A stretch of 53,769 bases of DNA from Treponema bryantii NK4A124 (GTDB lineage: Bacteria; Spirochaetota; Spirochaetia; Treponematales; Treponemataceae), in contig NZ_ATWV01000017.1 of NCBI RefSeq assembly GCF_000421345.1, forward strand, positions 1 to 53,769. Direction: 5' to 3'. Positions 9,113 to 17,065 of the stretch are shown in pieces. Made by a program: the position numbers and the translations under genes. A model generated the notes under the pieces. That model was not told the DNA's origin and did not search any database. It saw only the letters and a program-made list of their open reading frames with translations. Numbering within the stretch: the first letter of the stretch is position 1; each line of letters starts with the position of its first letter.

Positions 9113-10290
9113 GCCAGACTCAGATTAAGCTGGAACTGGGCGGACGTAAAATTACGCTCGTAGGTACAGCTCATGTTTCAAAAGAAAGTGTTGAAGAAGT
9201 AAAAGAAACAATCAAAAATATACAGCCGGACTGTGTAGCCGTAGAGCTAGACGAAAAGCGTGCCGATTCAATCAAAAATCCGTCACGCTACAGTCAGCTG
9301 GACCTTATAAAAGTATTAAAAAGAAAAGAAGGCTTTATGCTGCTGGCAAACCTTATTCTTTCTTCTTATCAGAGAAGAATGGGGCTTAATGCAGGTGTAA
9401 AGCCTGGCGATGAAATGATTGCGGCAATGAATGCCGCAGAAGAAGCAAATATCCGCTGTACCCTGGTAGACCGTCCTATTCAGATTACCTTAAAACGTGC
9501 CTGGGGCAAAAACTCTTTCTGGGGAAAATGCAAGCTTTTTGCCATGCTGCTTTCCAGTGCCTTCAGCAAAGAAGAAATTGAACCTGAAGAAATAGAAAAA
9601 CTCAAAGAACGTAATGAAATGGATTCCATGATGGATGAGCTTTCTGAATCTATGCCTGTCATTAAAAAGGTTTTGATTGATGAGCGCGACCAGTACCTTG
9701 CTTCTAAAATCTGGGAATCTGAAGGAAACAATATTGTTGCAGTTTTAGGTGCAGGCCACCTGCCGGGAGTTCAGGCTCATCTTGAAAAATTAGGAGCCGG
9801 CTCTGAATCATCCGATGTAGAAGAAATCAGCCAGCTTCCAAAGCCTGGTATTGCGGGTAAGATTTTAGCCTTCCTGATTCCGGCTTGTATTATCGGTCTT
9901 ATTGTGGCAGGCTTTATTTATGGTGGAGTCCACGCAGGAGCACAAATACTTTCTACCTGGTTCCTTTGGAATGCAATTCCTGCAGCTCTTCTTACTGCAA
10001 TTGCTTTTGGTCACCCGCTTGCAATTCTTGTGGGCTTCGTAGCAGCTCCTTTTACATCTCTTTGTCCTTTTATAGGTGTAGGTTTCTGTACCGCAATTGT
10101 TCAGGCTCTTGTCTGTAAGCCAAAAATAAGCGATATGGAAACTCTGCAGGATGATGTAAACCTCAAGGGCTTTTACAAAAACAGAATTCTCCGCACCCTG
10201 CTGGTATTTATACTTTCATCAATCGGAAGTACACTGGGCACCTTTATCGGCGGTGCAGATATTATTGGAATCTTAAGTAACATAAGATAA
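9109..10290 (+). CDS. TraB/PrgY-family integral membrane protein
   Basis: The start at 9109 is chosen because its ATG overlaps the previous stop (ATGA); a start at 9097 would add only four residues. The N-terminal half carries TraB/PrgY/GumN motifs: VGTAHVSKESVEEV, CVAVELDEKR and, near residue 210, VLGAGHLPGV. These His and Glu positions are the proposed metal/peptidase-like residues of the TIKI/TraB clan. The C-terminal 150 residues form about four membrane segments. In Enterococcus, PrgY limits pheromone activity; bacterial relatives without plasmids are uncharacterised. Probably works with the upstream TPR lipoprotein. Confidence 0.85.
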   Translation: MSQTQIKLELGGRKITLVGTAHVSKESVEEVKETIKNIQPDCVAVELDEKRADSIKNPSRYSQLDLIKVLKRKEGFMLLANLILSSYQRRMGLNAGVKPGDEMIAAMNAAEEANIRCTLVDRPIQITLKRAWGKNSFWGKCKLFAMLLSSAFSKEEIEPEEIEKLKERNEMDSMMDELSESMPVIKKVLIDERDQYLASKIWESEGNNIVAVLGAGHLPGVQAHLEKLGAGSESSDVEEISQLPKPGIAGKILAFLIPACIIGLIVAGFIYGGVHAGAQILSTWFLWNAIPAALLTAIAFGHPLAILVGFVAAPFTSLCPFIGVGFCTAIVQALVCKPKISDMETLQDDVNLKGFYKNRILRTLLVFILSSIGSTLGTFIGGADIIGILSNIR

Positions 10291-10357
10291 TTCTTATATT
10301 CACAAAAAGTGGTTTCTTTTTTTATTGTTTTCGGTTTATCTTATAAACGAGGAACAA

Positions 10358-11818
10358 ATGAAAAGAAACCACTTATTTTTTTTAACAGCAGCACTAGTCT
10401 TCTCAAATCTTGCTTTTGCAGAAAATACCGATGCTGTCTTGAAGGCTTCAATTCCTGATACCACTACCCTGCTTCTGTCTTATGTTGAAAATGATTCAGA
10501 ACTAAAGAATCTTACCCTTGCCGCAAAAAAAGCTGCTCTTTCTTATCAGAGTGCAAAAATAGACACAGGCTTTGATGTTACCCTTTCCAGCGGAACTGTA
10601 ACACTGCAGGTAAGTGACGACGGAGCAGACCTTACAGCAAAACCTTCGGTAAAGGCAAGCCTTCCCCAGGCTTCGAATCTTTCTGTTTCGGCACAGACAA
10701 TTTATTCTTCAGAATCAGATGGCACAAAGCTCAGCGACACTTCTCTTTCTCTGGGAGTAGATATAATCTCTTCTGCACTAATCTCTAACAAACTTACAAA
10801 GCTTAAGGCAGAACGCAACCTTACCGAAGCTCAGAGGAAAATTGAGAAACGTGCTATTGCAGCTGAAAAAGAATTTTACACTGCCCTTAAAGGCCTTCTT
10901 ACCTCAATCAATTCCATCATGACAAAACGCCAGACTCTTTATGAAGATTCCATTTCTTTTGAGGCTATAAAGATTCAGGGCTATTCAAAAGCTTCTTCCA
11001 CCTACAGACAGGCAGAACTCAAGGTTATTTCAGACCAGCATGATGTAGATTCTGCCATTCACAGCTTTAAATATGACTGCGTTGTCTTCTATAAAAAATG
11101 CGGCTATGACCTTGAGATTGATGACAAGGCAGACCTAATGACTTTTGTTCCGGCCGGAATTGAAGAGGTTGATGCTGTTGATATTAAAGACTTTGACAAG
11201 GAACTTTACACTGATATTGAAAGCGCAAACTGGACCTACTACATCAATTCAATGGAGCGTTCTTCTAAAAAGAACTACAGTCTTTCTGCCAGTGCAGGCT
11301 ACACCTTTGATAATTCTTCTACAAAATCAGATTCTATTGATGCAGGGCTAAGCGGAAGCATCGGGGGACTTACCCTTGGAGCCGGAATCAGTATGCCGGT
11401 GGGAAATACAAGTGAAAGTAATTCTAAAACCTCACCGGCCTATACCCTAAGCGCCACGCTCAACCCCAACACCTTCCGTAAAAACTCCATTACAAAGCAG
11501 CAGAATGAACTGACAGAAGAACAGGAGCTGCTGGCAATTCAGACAGCAGAAGCAGCTTATGAAACTAAGGTTGTCGAGCTTGAACAGAAACTGGATACCC
11601 TGCTTTGGGAAAAGAAAAGTGCTGAGGAAAATCTTTCTATGTACGAAGGACTGGAAAAGGATATGGCTCAGTTATACAAGCAGGGCTATACCAGCGAAAC
11701 AGAATATCTTTCTGCTAAGAATAATCTCAACAGCAGCATAATAAAGAAAATTTCAAATCTTATTGATTTGATTATATATAACGACGATGTAATTTCTAAT
11801 TTTGTTAGTGACAATTAA
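10358..11818 (+). CDS. TolC-like outer-membrane efflux protein
   Basis: 486 residues. Start at 10358, with GAGGAA just upstream; a start at 10325 would put extra residues in front of a good signal peptide (MKRNHLFFLTAALVFSNLAFA). The mature protein has two long helical coiled-coil regions (about 140-230 and 385-480) and beta-type serine/glycine-rich stretches between them, as in TolC-type channels. Sequence divergence is high, so the assignment rests on architecture and on the operon: HlyD-type adaptor, ABC ATPase and FtsX-like permease follow. Together these would form a tripartite exporter across both membranes. Confidence 0.72.
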   Translation: MKRNHLFFLTAALVFSNLAFAENTDAVLKASIPDTTTLLLSYVENDSELKNLTLAAKKAALSYQSAKIDTGFDVTLSSGTVTLQVSDDGADLTAKPSVKASLPQASNLSVSAQTIYSSESDGTKLSDTSLSLGVDIISSALISNKLTKLKAERNLTEAQRKIEKRAIAAEKEFYTALKGLLTSINSIMTKRQTLYEDSISFEAIKIQGYSKASSTYRQAELKVISDQHDVDSAIHSFKYDCVVFYKKCGYDLEIDDKADLMTFVPAGIEEVDAVDIKDFDKELYTDIESANWTYYINSMERSSKKNYSLSASAGYTFDNSSTKSDSIDAGLSGSIGGLTLGAGISMPVGNTSESNSKTSPAYTLSATLNPNTFRKNSITKQQNELTEEQELLAIQTAEAAYETKVVELEQKLDTLLWEKKSAEENLSMYEGLEKDMAQLYKQGYTSETEYLSAKNNLNSSIIKKISNLIDLIIYNDDVISNFVSDN

Positions 11819-11819
11819 C

Positions 11820-11878
11820 GTCATCCCGAACTTGATTCGGGATCTATAATAAAGATGCTGAAACAAGTTCAGCATGAC
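11820..11878. repeat. Dispersed hairpin pair, family C
   Basis: Two hairpins in tandem: GTCATCCCGAACTTGATTCGGGAT, described as arms ATCCCGAA / TTCGGGAT, then GATGCTGAAACAAGTTCAGCATGAC with arms ATGCTGAA / TTCAGCAT. Same design as 40604-40664. It sits between the channel and adaptor genes of one operon and could affect the RNA between them. A false upstream extension of the adaptor frame is translated from it. Confidence 0.85.
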
Positions 11879-11899
11879 ATTATATATAAGGAAGGAACT

Positions 11900-12973
11900 A
11901 TGAAACGAAAAATAAAAATTATTATTATCTGCATTGCAGTTCTGCTTGTTATTGGAGCCGGACTTTTTGTATTAAAAACTCTCTTGAGTAAGAAGGGAAG
12001 CGAAAAGGTTTACTATACTGCAAACCTGGAGACTTATGAAAATATTATAGAAATCTCCGGAACTGTTGCCGCTGCCCAGGAGCAGACTCTGCAGGCCCGC
12101 AGCGCAGGTACCGTTACAGCTGTTTACGTAAAGGCCAGCGACAAGGTAAAGAAAGGCGATGTAATTATTCAGCTGGATGATTCGGAGCAGCTTTATAACC
12201 TGGAAAAACAGGAATACAACATGGCAACAAAGAAGCTGACCGCCTCGGCGCGTGAATTGAAGCTGCTGGAAACTGAGCGGAACTCGCTTTTGCAGAAGGT
12301 GGAAGACCGCAAGGTTATTGCTACCTTTGACGGAATTATTGCGGATTTAGATGTTGCTGTTGGAGATTCCCTGGAAGCTAAAGACACCGTAGGAACTCTT
12401 GTAAATATTGATTATCTTACAGCAGAAGTTGAAGTAACTGAAACAGATGTTTCCAAGCTCAAGGTTGGTCAGACTGTAAACTTCACCTTCCCTGCCTACG
12501 GCAATAAAAGTGTAACAGGCTACGTAACCGGCTGGCCTGCAATTGGAGAAATTACTTCGCGTGGTGCAACTGTTGTAAAGGCAAAGCTTCGTATTGATGA
12601 ATACCCGGAAGAAATTCTTCCAAACTTTTCATTCACAGGAAAAATTGAAATCAGTCCAACCGAGCAGTATGTTGTAGTTTCCCGCTATGCAATAGGTTAT
12701 GAAAACAAAGAGCCTTATGTTGTACTTGCCAAGGGAAATGAGAAAATTTCTGTAAAGGTTCAGCCTTATGGTAATGAATATGTAAAGGTTCTTGAAGGAC
12801 TTGAAGGCGGCGAGGTTCTGATTCAACAGACAACTCCTAAACGCTCTGGCATGAACAGAAACAGGAATGGTAGTGGCAGCGGCTCACAAAGAAATGGAAG
12901 CGGTGGCAACGGAAGTTCTGGGGCTGGTGGCTTCCCAGGTGGCGGCTTCCCTGGCGGACCTGGTCCAATGTAG
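11900..12973 (+). CDS. HlyD/MacA-type periplasmic adaptor of an ABC efflux system
   Basis: 357 residues. The start at 11900 follows AAGGAAGG; the upstream in-frame start at 11855 lies in a family C repeat. One N-terminal membrane anchor (about residues 5-25). A biotinyl-lipoyl-like half motif (AAAQEQTLQARSAGTVTAVY, GDVIIQLDDSEQ), a short helical hairpin (about 95-125), the second half motif (ATFDGIIADLDVAVGDSLEAKDTV) and beta-barrel domains follow. The C-terminal 35 residues are an unusual Gly/Asn/Ser-rich tail ending in GGFPGG repeats. It bridges the inner-membrane MacB-type pump and the TolC-like channel. Confidence 0.9.
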   Translation: MKRKIKIIIICIAVLLVIGAGLFVLKTLLSKKGSEKVYYTANLETYENIIEISGTVAAAQEQTLQARSAGTVTAVYVKASDKVKKGDVIIQLDDSEQLYNLEKQEYNMATKKLTASARELKLLETERNSLLQKVEDRKVIATFDGIIADLDVAVGDSLEAKDTVGTLVNIDYLTAEVEVTETDVSKLKVGQTVNFTFPAYGNKSVTGYVTGWPAIGEITSRGATVVKAKLRIDEYPEEILPNFSFTGKIEISPTEQYVVVSRYAIGYENKEPYVVLAKGNEKISVKVQPYGNEYVKVLEGLEGGEVLIQQTTPKRSGMNRNRNGSGSGSQRNGSGGNGSSGAGGFPGGGFPGGPGPM

Positions 12974-12982
12974 GAGGCTGAT

Positions 12983-13669
12983 ATGGAAAATGTTGTCAGT
13001 CTGACAAACGTTGTAAAGACCTATGTCATGGGCGAAAACGAGGTTCATGCCTTACGTGGAATCAGTTTTGATATTAAGCAGGGTGAGTTCGTTTCTATCA
13101 TGGGACCTTCGGGTTCTGGAAAATCAACCTGTATGAATATGATAGGTTGTCTGGACCGCCCTACTTCGGGCATTGTAAAAATTAATGAAAGGGAAACTGC
13201 CGCTATGTCGGAAAAGGAGCTTGCTCTCCTCCGAAATCAGACGGTTGGGTTTGTCTTCCAGCAGTATCATCTGATTCCGGCTATGAACATTATGGAAAAT
13301 GTAATGCTGCCTTTGAAATACCAGAAGGTAGAGCGAGCCGTAAGAATGGAAAAAGCAAAGGCTGCGCTGGAAGCGGTAGGCCTTGGAGAACGAATCCATC
13401 ATAAACCCCACGAGCTTTCGGGTGGTCAGAAACAGCGTGTCGCAATTGCCCGCGCCATGGTTACCCAGCCCAAGATTCTTTTAGCGGATGAACCAACTGG
13501 TGCTCTGGATACAGAAACCGGTAAGCAGGTAATGGAAATGTTCCGCGCGATAAACCGCGACCAGGGCACCACAATTATCATTGTAACCCACGACCCGCGG
13601 ATTGGAGAGTCAACTGAACGCTGCATCCGTATACTTGACGGGCAGCTTGTAGCGCCGGTGGTTGAGTAG
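12983..13669 (+). CDS. ABC transporter ATP-binding protein, MacB/LolD type
   Basis: 228 residues, begins 10 bp after the adaptor gene. All ATPase motifs are present: GPSGSGKST (Walker A), Q-loop [20 protein letters not shown] (signature), ILLADEPTGALD (Walker B with catalytic Glu) and the switch His in VTHDP. It energises the FtsX-like permease encoded next. In classical MacB the two parts are fused; here they are separate genes. Odd: the last residues, PVVE, and the TAG stop are encoded by palindromic element A (13657-13692), so the element has supplied the end of the protein. Confidence 0.93.
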   Translation: MENVVSLTNVVKTYVMGENEVHALRGISFDIKQGEFVSIMGPSGSGKSTCMNMIGCLDRPTSGIVKINERETAAMSEKELALLRNQTVGFVFQQYHLIPAMNIMENVMLPLKYQKVERAVRMEKAKAALEAVGLGERIHHKPHELSGGQKQRVAIARAMVTQPKILLADEPTGALDTETGKQVMEMFRAINRDQGTTIIIVTHDPRIGESTERCIRILDGQLVAPVVE

Positions 13670-13692
13670 TCCGAAGGACGTATCGAAACCAC
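13657..13692. repeat. Palindromic element A providing a stop codon
   Basis: GGTGGTTGAGTAG...TATCGAAACCAC. The TAG inside it (13667-13669) terminates the ABC ATPase gene. The rest forms the intercistronic gap before the permease gene and ends about 6 bp before its Shine-Dalgarno. Confidence 0.85.
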
Positions 13693-13708
13693 GTTGTAAG
13701 GAGACTTT

Positions 13709-14896
13709 ATGTTAGAAGATTTCATTAATGCTTTCAAAAACTTTAAGAGCAATAAAACCCGCACCTTTCTTTCCCTGCTGGGTGTAATCATAGGCGTTGC
13801 ATCTGTAATCGTAATTACCAGTATGGGAAGCAGCTCAACTAAGCAGATTGAAAATACCTTTGGCAGTGCGGGTCTTGATGTGGTAAATGTTAGTGCCGGT
13901 TTTATGAGCCGTCGCGGTGCATCTTCATCTGTCGTTTTTGATGAAGCGGCCCGTACTGAATTATTTGACAACATTGCCGACATCAAAAAAATCTGGTACA
14001 AAAACAACCTCAATGTTACCATGACCTACGGCGAAACCTCATCGTCTGTAAACTGTTCTGCCATAGAAAGCGGCTACCTGGAGATGTACAATCTTGAACT
14101 TGAAAAAGGAAGCTTCTTTACTGTCACCGACAATGAGGAAGGCACTCAGAAAATCATTTTGAACCATGATACTGCTGAAAATTATTTTCCGGACGGAGAT
14201 GCTGTAGGCAAACAGGTAATTCTCGTTGCAAGCAAAACCACCTTTACCTTTGAAGTAATAGGAGTCTTAAAAGAACAGACAACCGGAATGGAAAATGGAT
14301 CTGCCTTTATTCCCCGCGGCTTTTATGCAAAGAAAATCAAACCGAATCCGGCCGCTGCAAATGTAATGGTTCAGGCAACCTCACAAGACAAGGCCGTATC
14401 TCTTGCAACAGAAATCAAAAGCTATTACACAGAAAAAACTGGCTCTGAATATTATGTAAACGTGACCAGCATGCAGTCTATGCTGGAGCAGATGAGCGAG
14501 ATTACCAGTACCATGAGTATTATGCTTAGTGCCATTGCTGCAATTTCTCTTTTAGTTGGCGGCATTGGCATTATGAACATAATGATTGTTACGGTAACTG
14601 AACGCAGGCAGGAAATAGGAATAAGAAAAGCACTTGGAGCAAGCCCGGCCGATATCCGTCAGCAGTTTTTGATTGAATCTGCAAGCATTACCCTTCTTGG
14701 GGGAATAATGGGAATTATCGTCGGTATTGCGGTGAGTCTTGCTGTAGAGTATGTGCAGTCTAATGCGCTTATAATCAGCTGGAATGCCTGTTTAATTTCT
14801 TTTGTATTCTCTGTTTTTGTGGGTATCTTTTTTGGATTGAATCCGGCAAGCAGGGCTGCAAAGCTGGATCCTGTAATTGCGCTGAGCGGGGAATAA
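13709..14896 (+). CDS. MacB/FtsX-type ABC transporter permease
   Basis: 395 residues with AAGGAGA before the ATG. Typical MacB-type layout: one N-terminal membrane segment (about 18-40; FLSLLGVIIGVASVIVITSM), a large periplasmic MacB core domain (about 45-255), then three membrane segments in the FtsX domain (about 268-390), including the conserved GGIGIMNIM and RRQEIGIRKALGA stretches. It pairs with the ATPase encoded upstream and, with the adaptor and TolC-like channel, should export a substrate such as a macrolide, peptide or lipid-like molecule. The substrate cannot be inferred. Confidence 0.92.
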   Translation: MLEDFINAFKNFKSNKTRTFLSLLGVIIGVASVIVITSMGSSSTKQIENTFGSAGLDVVNVSAGFMSRRGASSSVVFDEAARTELFDNIADIKKIWYKNNLNVTMTYGETSSSVNCSAIESGYLEMYNLELEKGSFFTVTDNEEGTQKIILNHDTAENYFPDGDAVGKQVILVASKTTFTFEVIGVLKEQTTGMENGSAFIPRGFYAKKIKPNPAAANVMVQATSQDKAVSLATEIKSYYTEKTGSEYYVNVTSMQSMLEQMSEITSTMSIMLSAIAAISLLVGGIGIMNIMIVTVTERRQEIGIRKALGASPADIRQQFLIESASITLLGGIMGIIVGIAVSLAVEYVQSNALIISWNACLISFVFSVFVGIFFGLNPASRAAKLDPVIALSGE

Positions 14897-14902
14897 AAAA
14901 AG

Positions 14903-14962
14903 ACCCCCGGGTCAAGCCCGAGGGTGACAGATGTGTCATTGTCGGGCTTGACCCGACAATCT
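14903..14962. repeat. Dispersed hairpin pair, family C
   Basis: Two hairpins: CCCCCGGGTCAAGCCCGAGGG, given here as arms CTCGGGCTTGACCCGGGGG on the other strand, and TTGTCGGGCTTGACCCGACA. They are separated by GATG. They fill the gap between convergent genes and may act as a two-way terminator. Confidence 0.8.
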
Positions 14963-14966
14963 AGAA

Positions 14967-16673
14967 TTAGTATCCATCTGACATTTCACGGTTGGCATCT
15001 TTCTTACAGAGCTCGTCGTAAACCAGAGAACGCTTTCTCAAATCTTCCTTGAGTTCCTTAGGATAAGGCATGTTTCGCCAGAAGATTCCGCGAACATCCT
15101 TATCAAGACGCTGAACACCTGTAGATTCCTTTGTCATCCAGAGGATGTAATCTTCAATAAAGAATTCCTTTACATCTCCCTTAAGCTTCATCTGGTCAAA
15201 ATGCTGATAGTACTGACCGGTAAGACCTTCCTCCATCCAATAGTAAGAAGCCTTTTCCTTTGCTACCTGCCAGCGTAAATCAGCAACGGCAGTAAGAACA
15301 GCAATCTTAAGATCTTTTGGATACATTGGAACAACAATACGTCCACGGCTTGTTACACGGTTATAACGGTCAAATGGTTCCCAGCAGAAACCACGGTCAC
15401 CGTAAGTTGGTACTAACAAAACATAAGGTACGATTCGATTTGGAATATTCTTGTGAATACGATGGAATACGCCCGGATCCAGACTTTCAATCCAGCGCAG
15501 AACATCAATTACATTTTCGCGGGTTCCGGTTCCACGTTCTGTACAGTGGTAAAACTCACGTGTAAAAATAGGGAACTGATTACCACGGCGACCTACAGTC
15601 ATCTTTGCCATCTGGCGAACAGTTTCAAATTCAATTTTTACTGCTTCTGTATCGTTTGTAGCAACAGAAGCTCCTCCACCCTGATTAATCTTATCCTGAA
15701 CATTATCGTAAGTTGCCTTAGCTTCCTTAAACTCTTCCAGAACCTTAGACAATTCCTTGTCATTTTTTGAAAGGCGGTGAAGGATATCTGTAATAGCAGG
15801 AAGAAGTTTTCTCTGCTGCTCTGTATAGCCGGCTGTATGATTATCAAGTCCAAGAATTGGATTGTGTTTACATAAATCTTCTATATTTCGCTGAAGCTCA
15901 CCTTCGAGCATACGGCGTTCATTTTCCTTAATTCCAAGAACATTTTCTGCACTCTGAAGCTTTCCAGAGTTCTTTGACTGCAGCTGCATAAGGCGGGACT
16001 GTTCTGCAGAAGCTGCCTGATCCGGAGTCATATTGGCAGTCTTTACCTGCTTCTTTTCATCAGTTGCAGAATTTCCCATTCGACCGGAAGCAATTTCCTT
16101 GAACCATTCATCAACATACATGATTGGCTCACCTTCACGATTTTCAAAAAAGATTTTCGAGAAGAAGTCTTTTGATTCCTGTCTGAAAAGAGATGGAAGA
16201 AGAACCCCAAAACGCACCAGCATCTTCTTAGGCATTGGAGTGTCAGGATAAGCCATTTTTCCAACCATTCCACGTAGAAGTTCCCAGTATGCTGTAATTA
16301 TCTGCTGGCGGTAAACAGCACGGTCTTTAGGATCCTGGCAGGTAAGATATTTTGAAAGAACCTGATGAACACGCTGAGCCGACTGATTTTCGCCGGTCAG
16401 TGCAATTTTATAATACTTAGTATCATTATAAACATCAGAAGGAGTATCGCTGACAAATTTTTCAATTGGAGCAAATTCTTTTTTACTTAAATCAACTTCA
16501 TGAATTGATCTATTTGAAACGGAAGATGAAGAAAAAGAAGGTGCAGAAGTATTGCCAGAAGAAGAATCTGGAGAAAAAGCAACTGCTGATTCAGCCGAAG
16601 CCTGGTTAGCAGAATCGTTATCTCCTGACTGATCTAAAAGCGCAGCAATTTCCGGATCCAATCCATCACTCAT
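14967..16673 (-). CDS. Conserved-looking protein of unknown function, cytoplasmic
   Basis: 568 residues from the ATG at 16673, chosen because AGGAG lies 7 nt upstream; the longer frame to 16748 adds a non-conserved stretch. No signal peptide or membrane segment. The first 70 residues are Ser/Ala-rich and probably disordered (MSDGLDPEIAALLDQ...). A helical region with coiled-coil character covers about 215-345. The C-terminal 200 residues are rich in aromatic and charged residues (RGFCWEPFDRYNR, YYWMEEGLTGQYY), suggesting a folded domain. I do not recognise the family. The gene ends against a family C repeat. Confidence 0.75.
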   Translation of the reverse strand: MSDGLDPEIAALLDQSGDNDSANQASAESAVAFSPDSSSGNTSAPSFSSSSVSNRSIHEVDLSKKEFAPIEKFVSDTPSDVYNDTKYYKIALTGENQSAQRVHQVLSKYLTCQDPKDRAVYRQQIITAYWELLRGMVGKMAYPDTPMPKKMLVRFGVLLPSLFRQESKDFFSKIFFENREGEPIMYVDEWFKEIASGRMGNSATDEKKQVKTANMTPDQAASAEQSRLMQLQSKNSGKLQSAENVLGIKENERRMLEGELQRNIEDLCKHNPILGLDNHTAGYTEQQRKLLPAITDILHRLSKNDKELSKVLEEFKEAKATYDNVQDKINQGGGASVATNDTEAVKIEFETVRQMAKMTVGRRGNQFPIFTREFYHCTERGTGTRENVIDVLRWIESLDPGVFHRIHKNIPNRIVPYVLLVPTYGDRGFCWEPFDRYNRVTSRGRIVVPMYPKDLKIAVLTAVADLRWQVAKEKASYYWMEEGLTGQYYQHFDQMKLKGDVKEFFIEDYILWMTKESTGVQRLDKDVRGIFWRNMPYPKELKEDLRKRSLVYDELCKKDANREMSDGY

Positions 16674-16741
16674 AAAACATCTCCTGTGCACAGCCATCAG
16701 GCTATATCTATAATATTTTATTATAAGGCATAAAATACAAA

Positions 16742-16785
16742 ATCGCAATAAAATCTAAGTATCATCGCAATAAAATCCCGATATC
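16742..16785. repeat. 22-bp direct tandem repeat before tRNA-Ala
   Basis: ATCGCAATAAAATC followed by 8 variable bases, twice without a gap (16742-16763 and 16764-16785). It lies between the minus-strand gene start and the tRNA, just upstream of TTGCAC (16789-16794), a possible tRNA -35 box. Two turns of the helix apart, so it could be a paired protein site. Confidence 0.5.
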
Positions 16786-16830
16786 ATATTGCACAAAAAG
16801 TCAAAATACTATAGTATAACACCATCTTCT

Positions 16831-16904
16831 GGGGAATTAGCTCAGCTGGCTAGAGCATCGGCTTTGCAAGCCGAGGGTCAGGGGTTCGAACCCCCTATTC
16901 TCCA
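16831..16904 (+). tRNA. tRNA-Ala (anticodon TGC)
   Basis: Full cloverleaf: acceptor GGGGAAT / ATTCTCC (one G-T pair), D arm with AGCTCAGCTGGCTAGAGC, anticodon stem CGGCT / AGCCG around TTTGCAA giving TGC, and T arm GGGGTTCGAACCCC. Discriminator A at 16904. CCA is not encoded. A terminator follows immediately, so it is a single-gene transcript. Confidence 0.96.
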
Positions 16905-16910
16905 TCCCAG

Positions 16911-16945
16911 AAAACACCTTCAACTTTTCGAAGGTGTTTTTTTTT
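16911..16945 (+). terminator. Intrinsic terminator of tRNA-Ala
   Basis: CACCTTC / GAAGGTG stem, extended by A-T pairs, 8-nt loop, then a run of nine or more T. Starts 6 bp after the tRNA. Confidence 0.9.
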
Positions 16946-16998
16946 GCCCATCCCGTCTGCAGGCCCCCGCGTGCACGCCCAGTCTGCATACCCCCTCG

Positions 16999-17027
16999 TT
17001 GTAAAAACTCCCCAAATTCATTATATT
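16999..17027 (+). promoter_or_regulatory. Sigma-70-like promoter of gpmI
   Basis: TTGTAA at 16999-17004, 17-bp spacer, TATATT at 17022-17027. Predicted start near 17034 gives a leader of about 32 nt that contains the AGGAG ribosome site. Confidence 0.65.
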
Positions 17028-17065
17028 ATTGAAAGAAATATAGTATTTTATAGGAGAAAATATAT

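Noticed and set aside
16831-17004. 71-codon frame across the tRNA-Ala
   Set aside because: It is the tRNA and its terminator read as protein.
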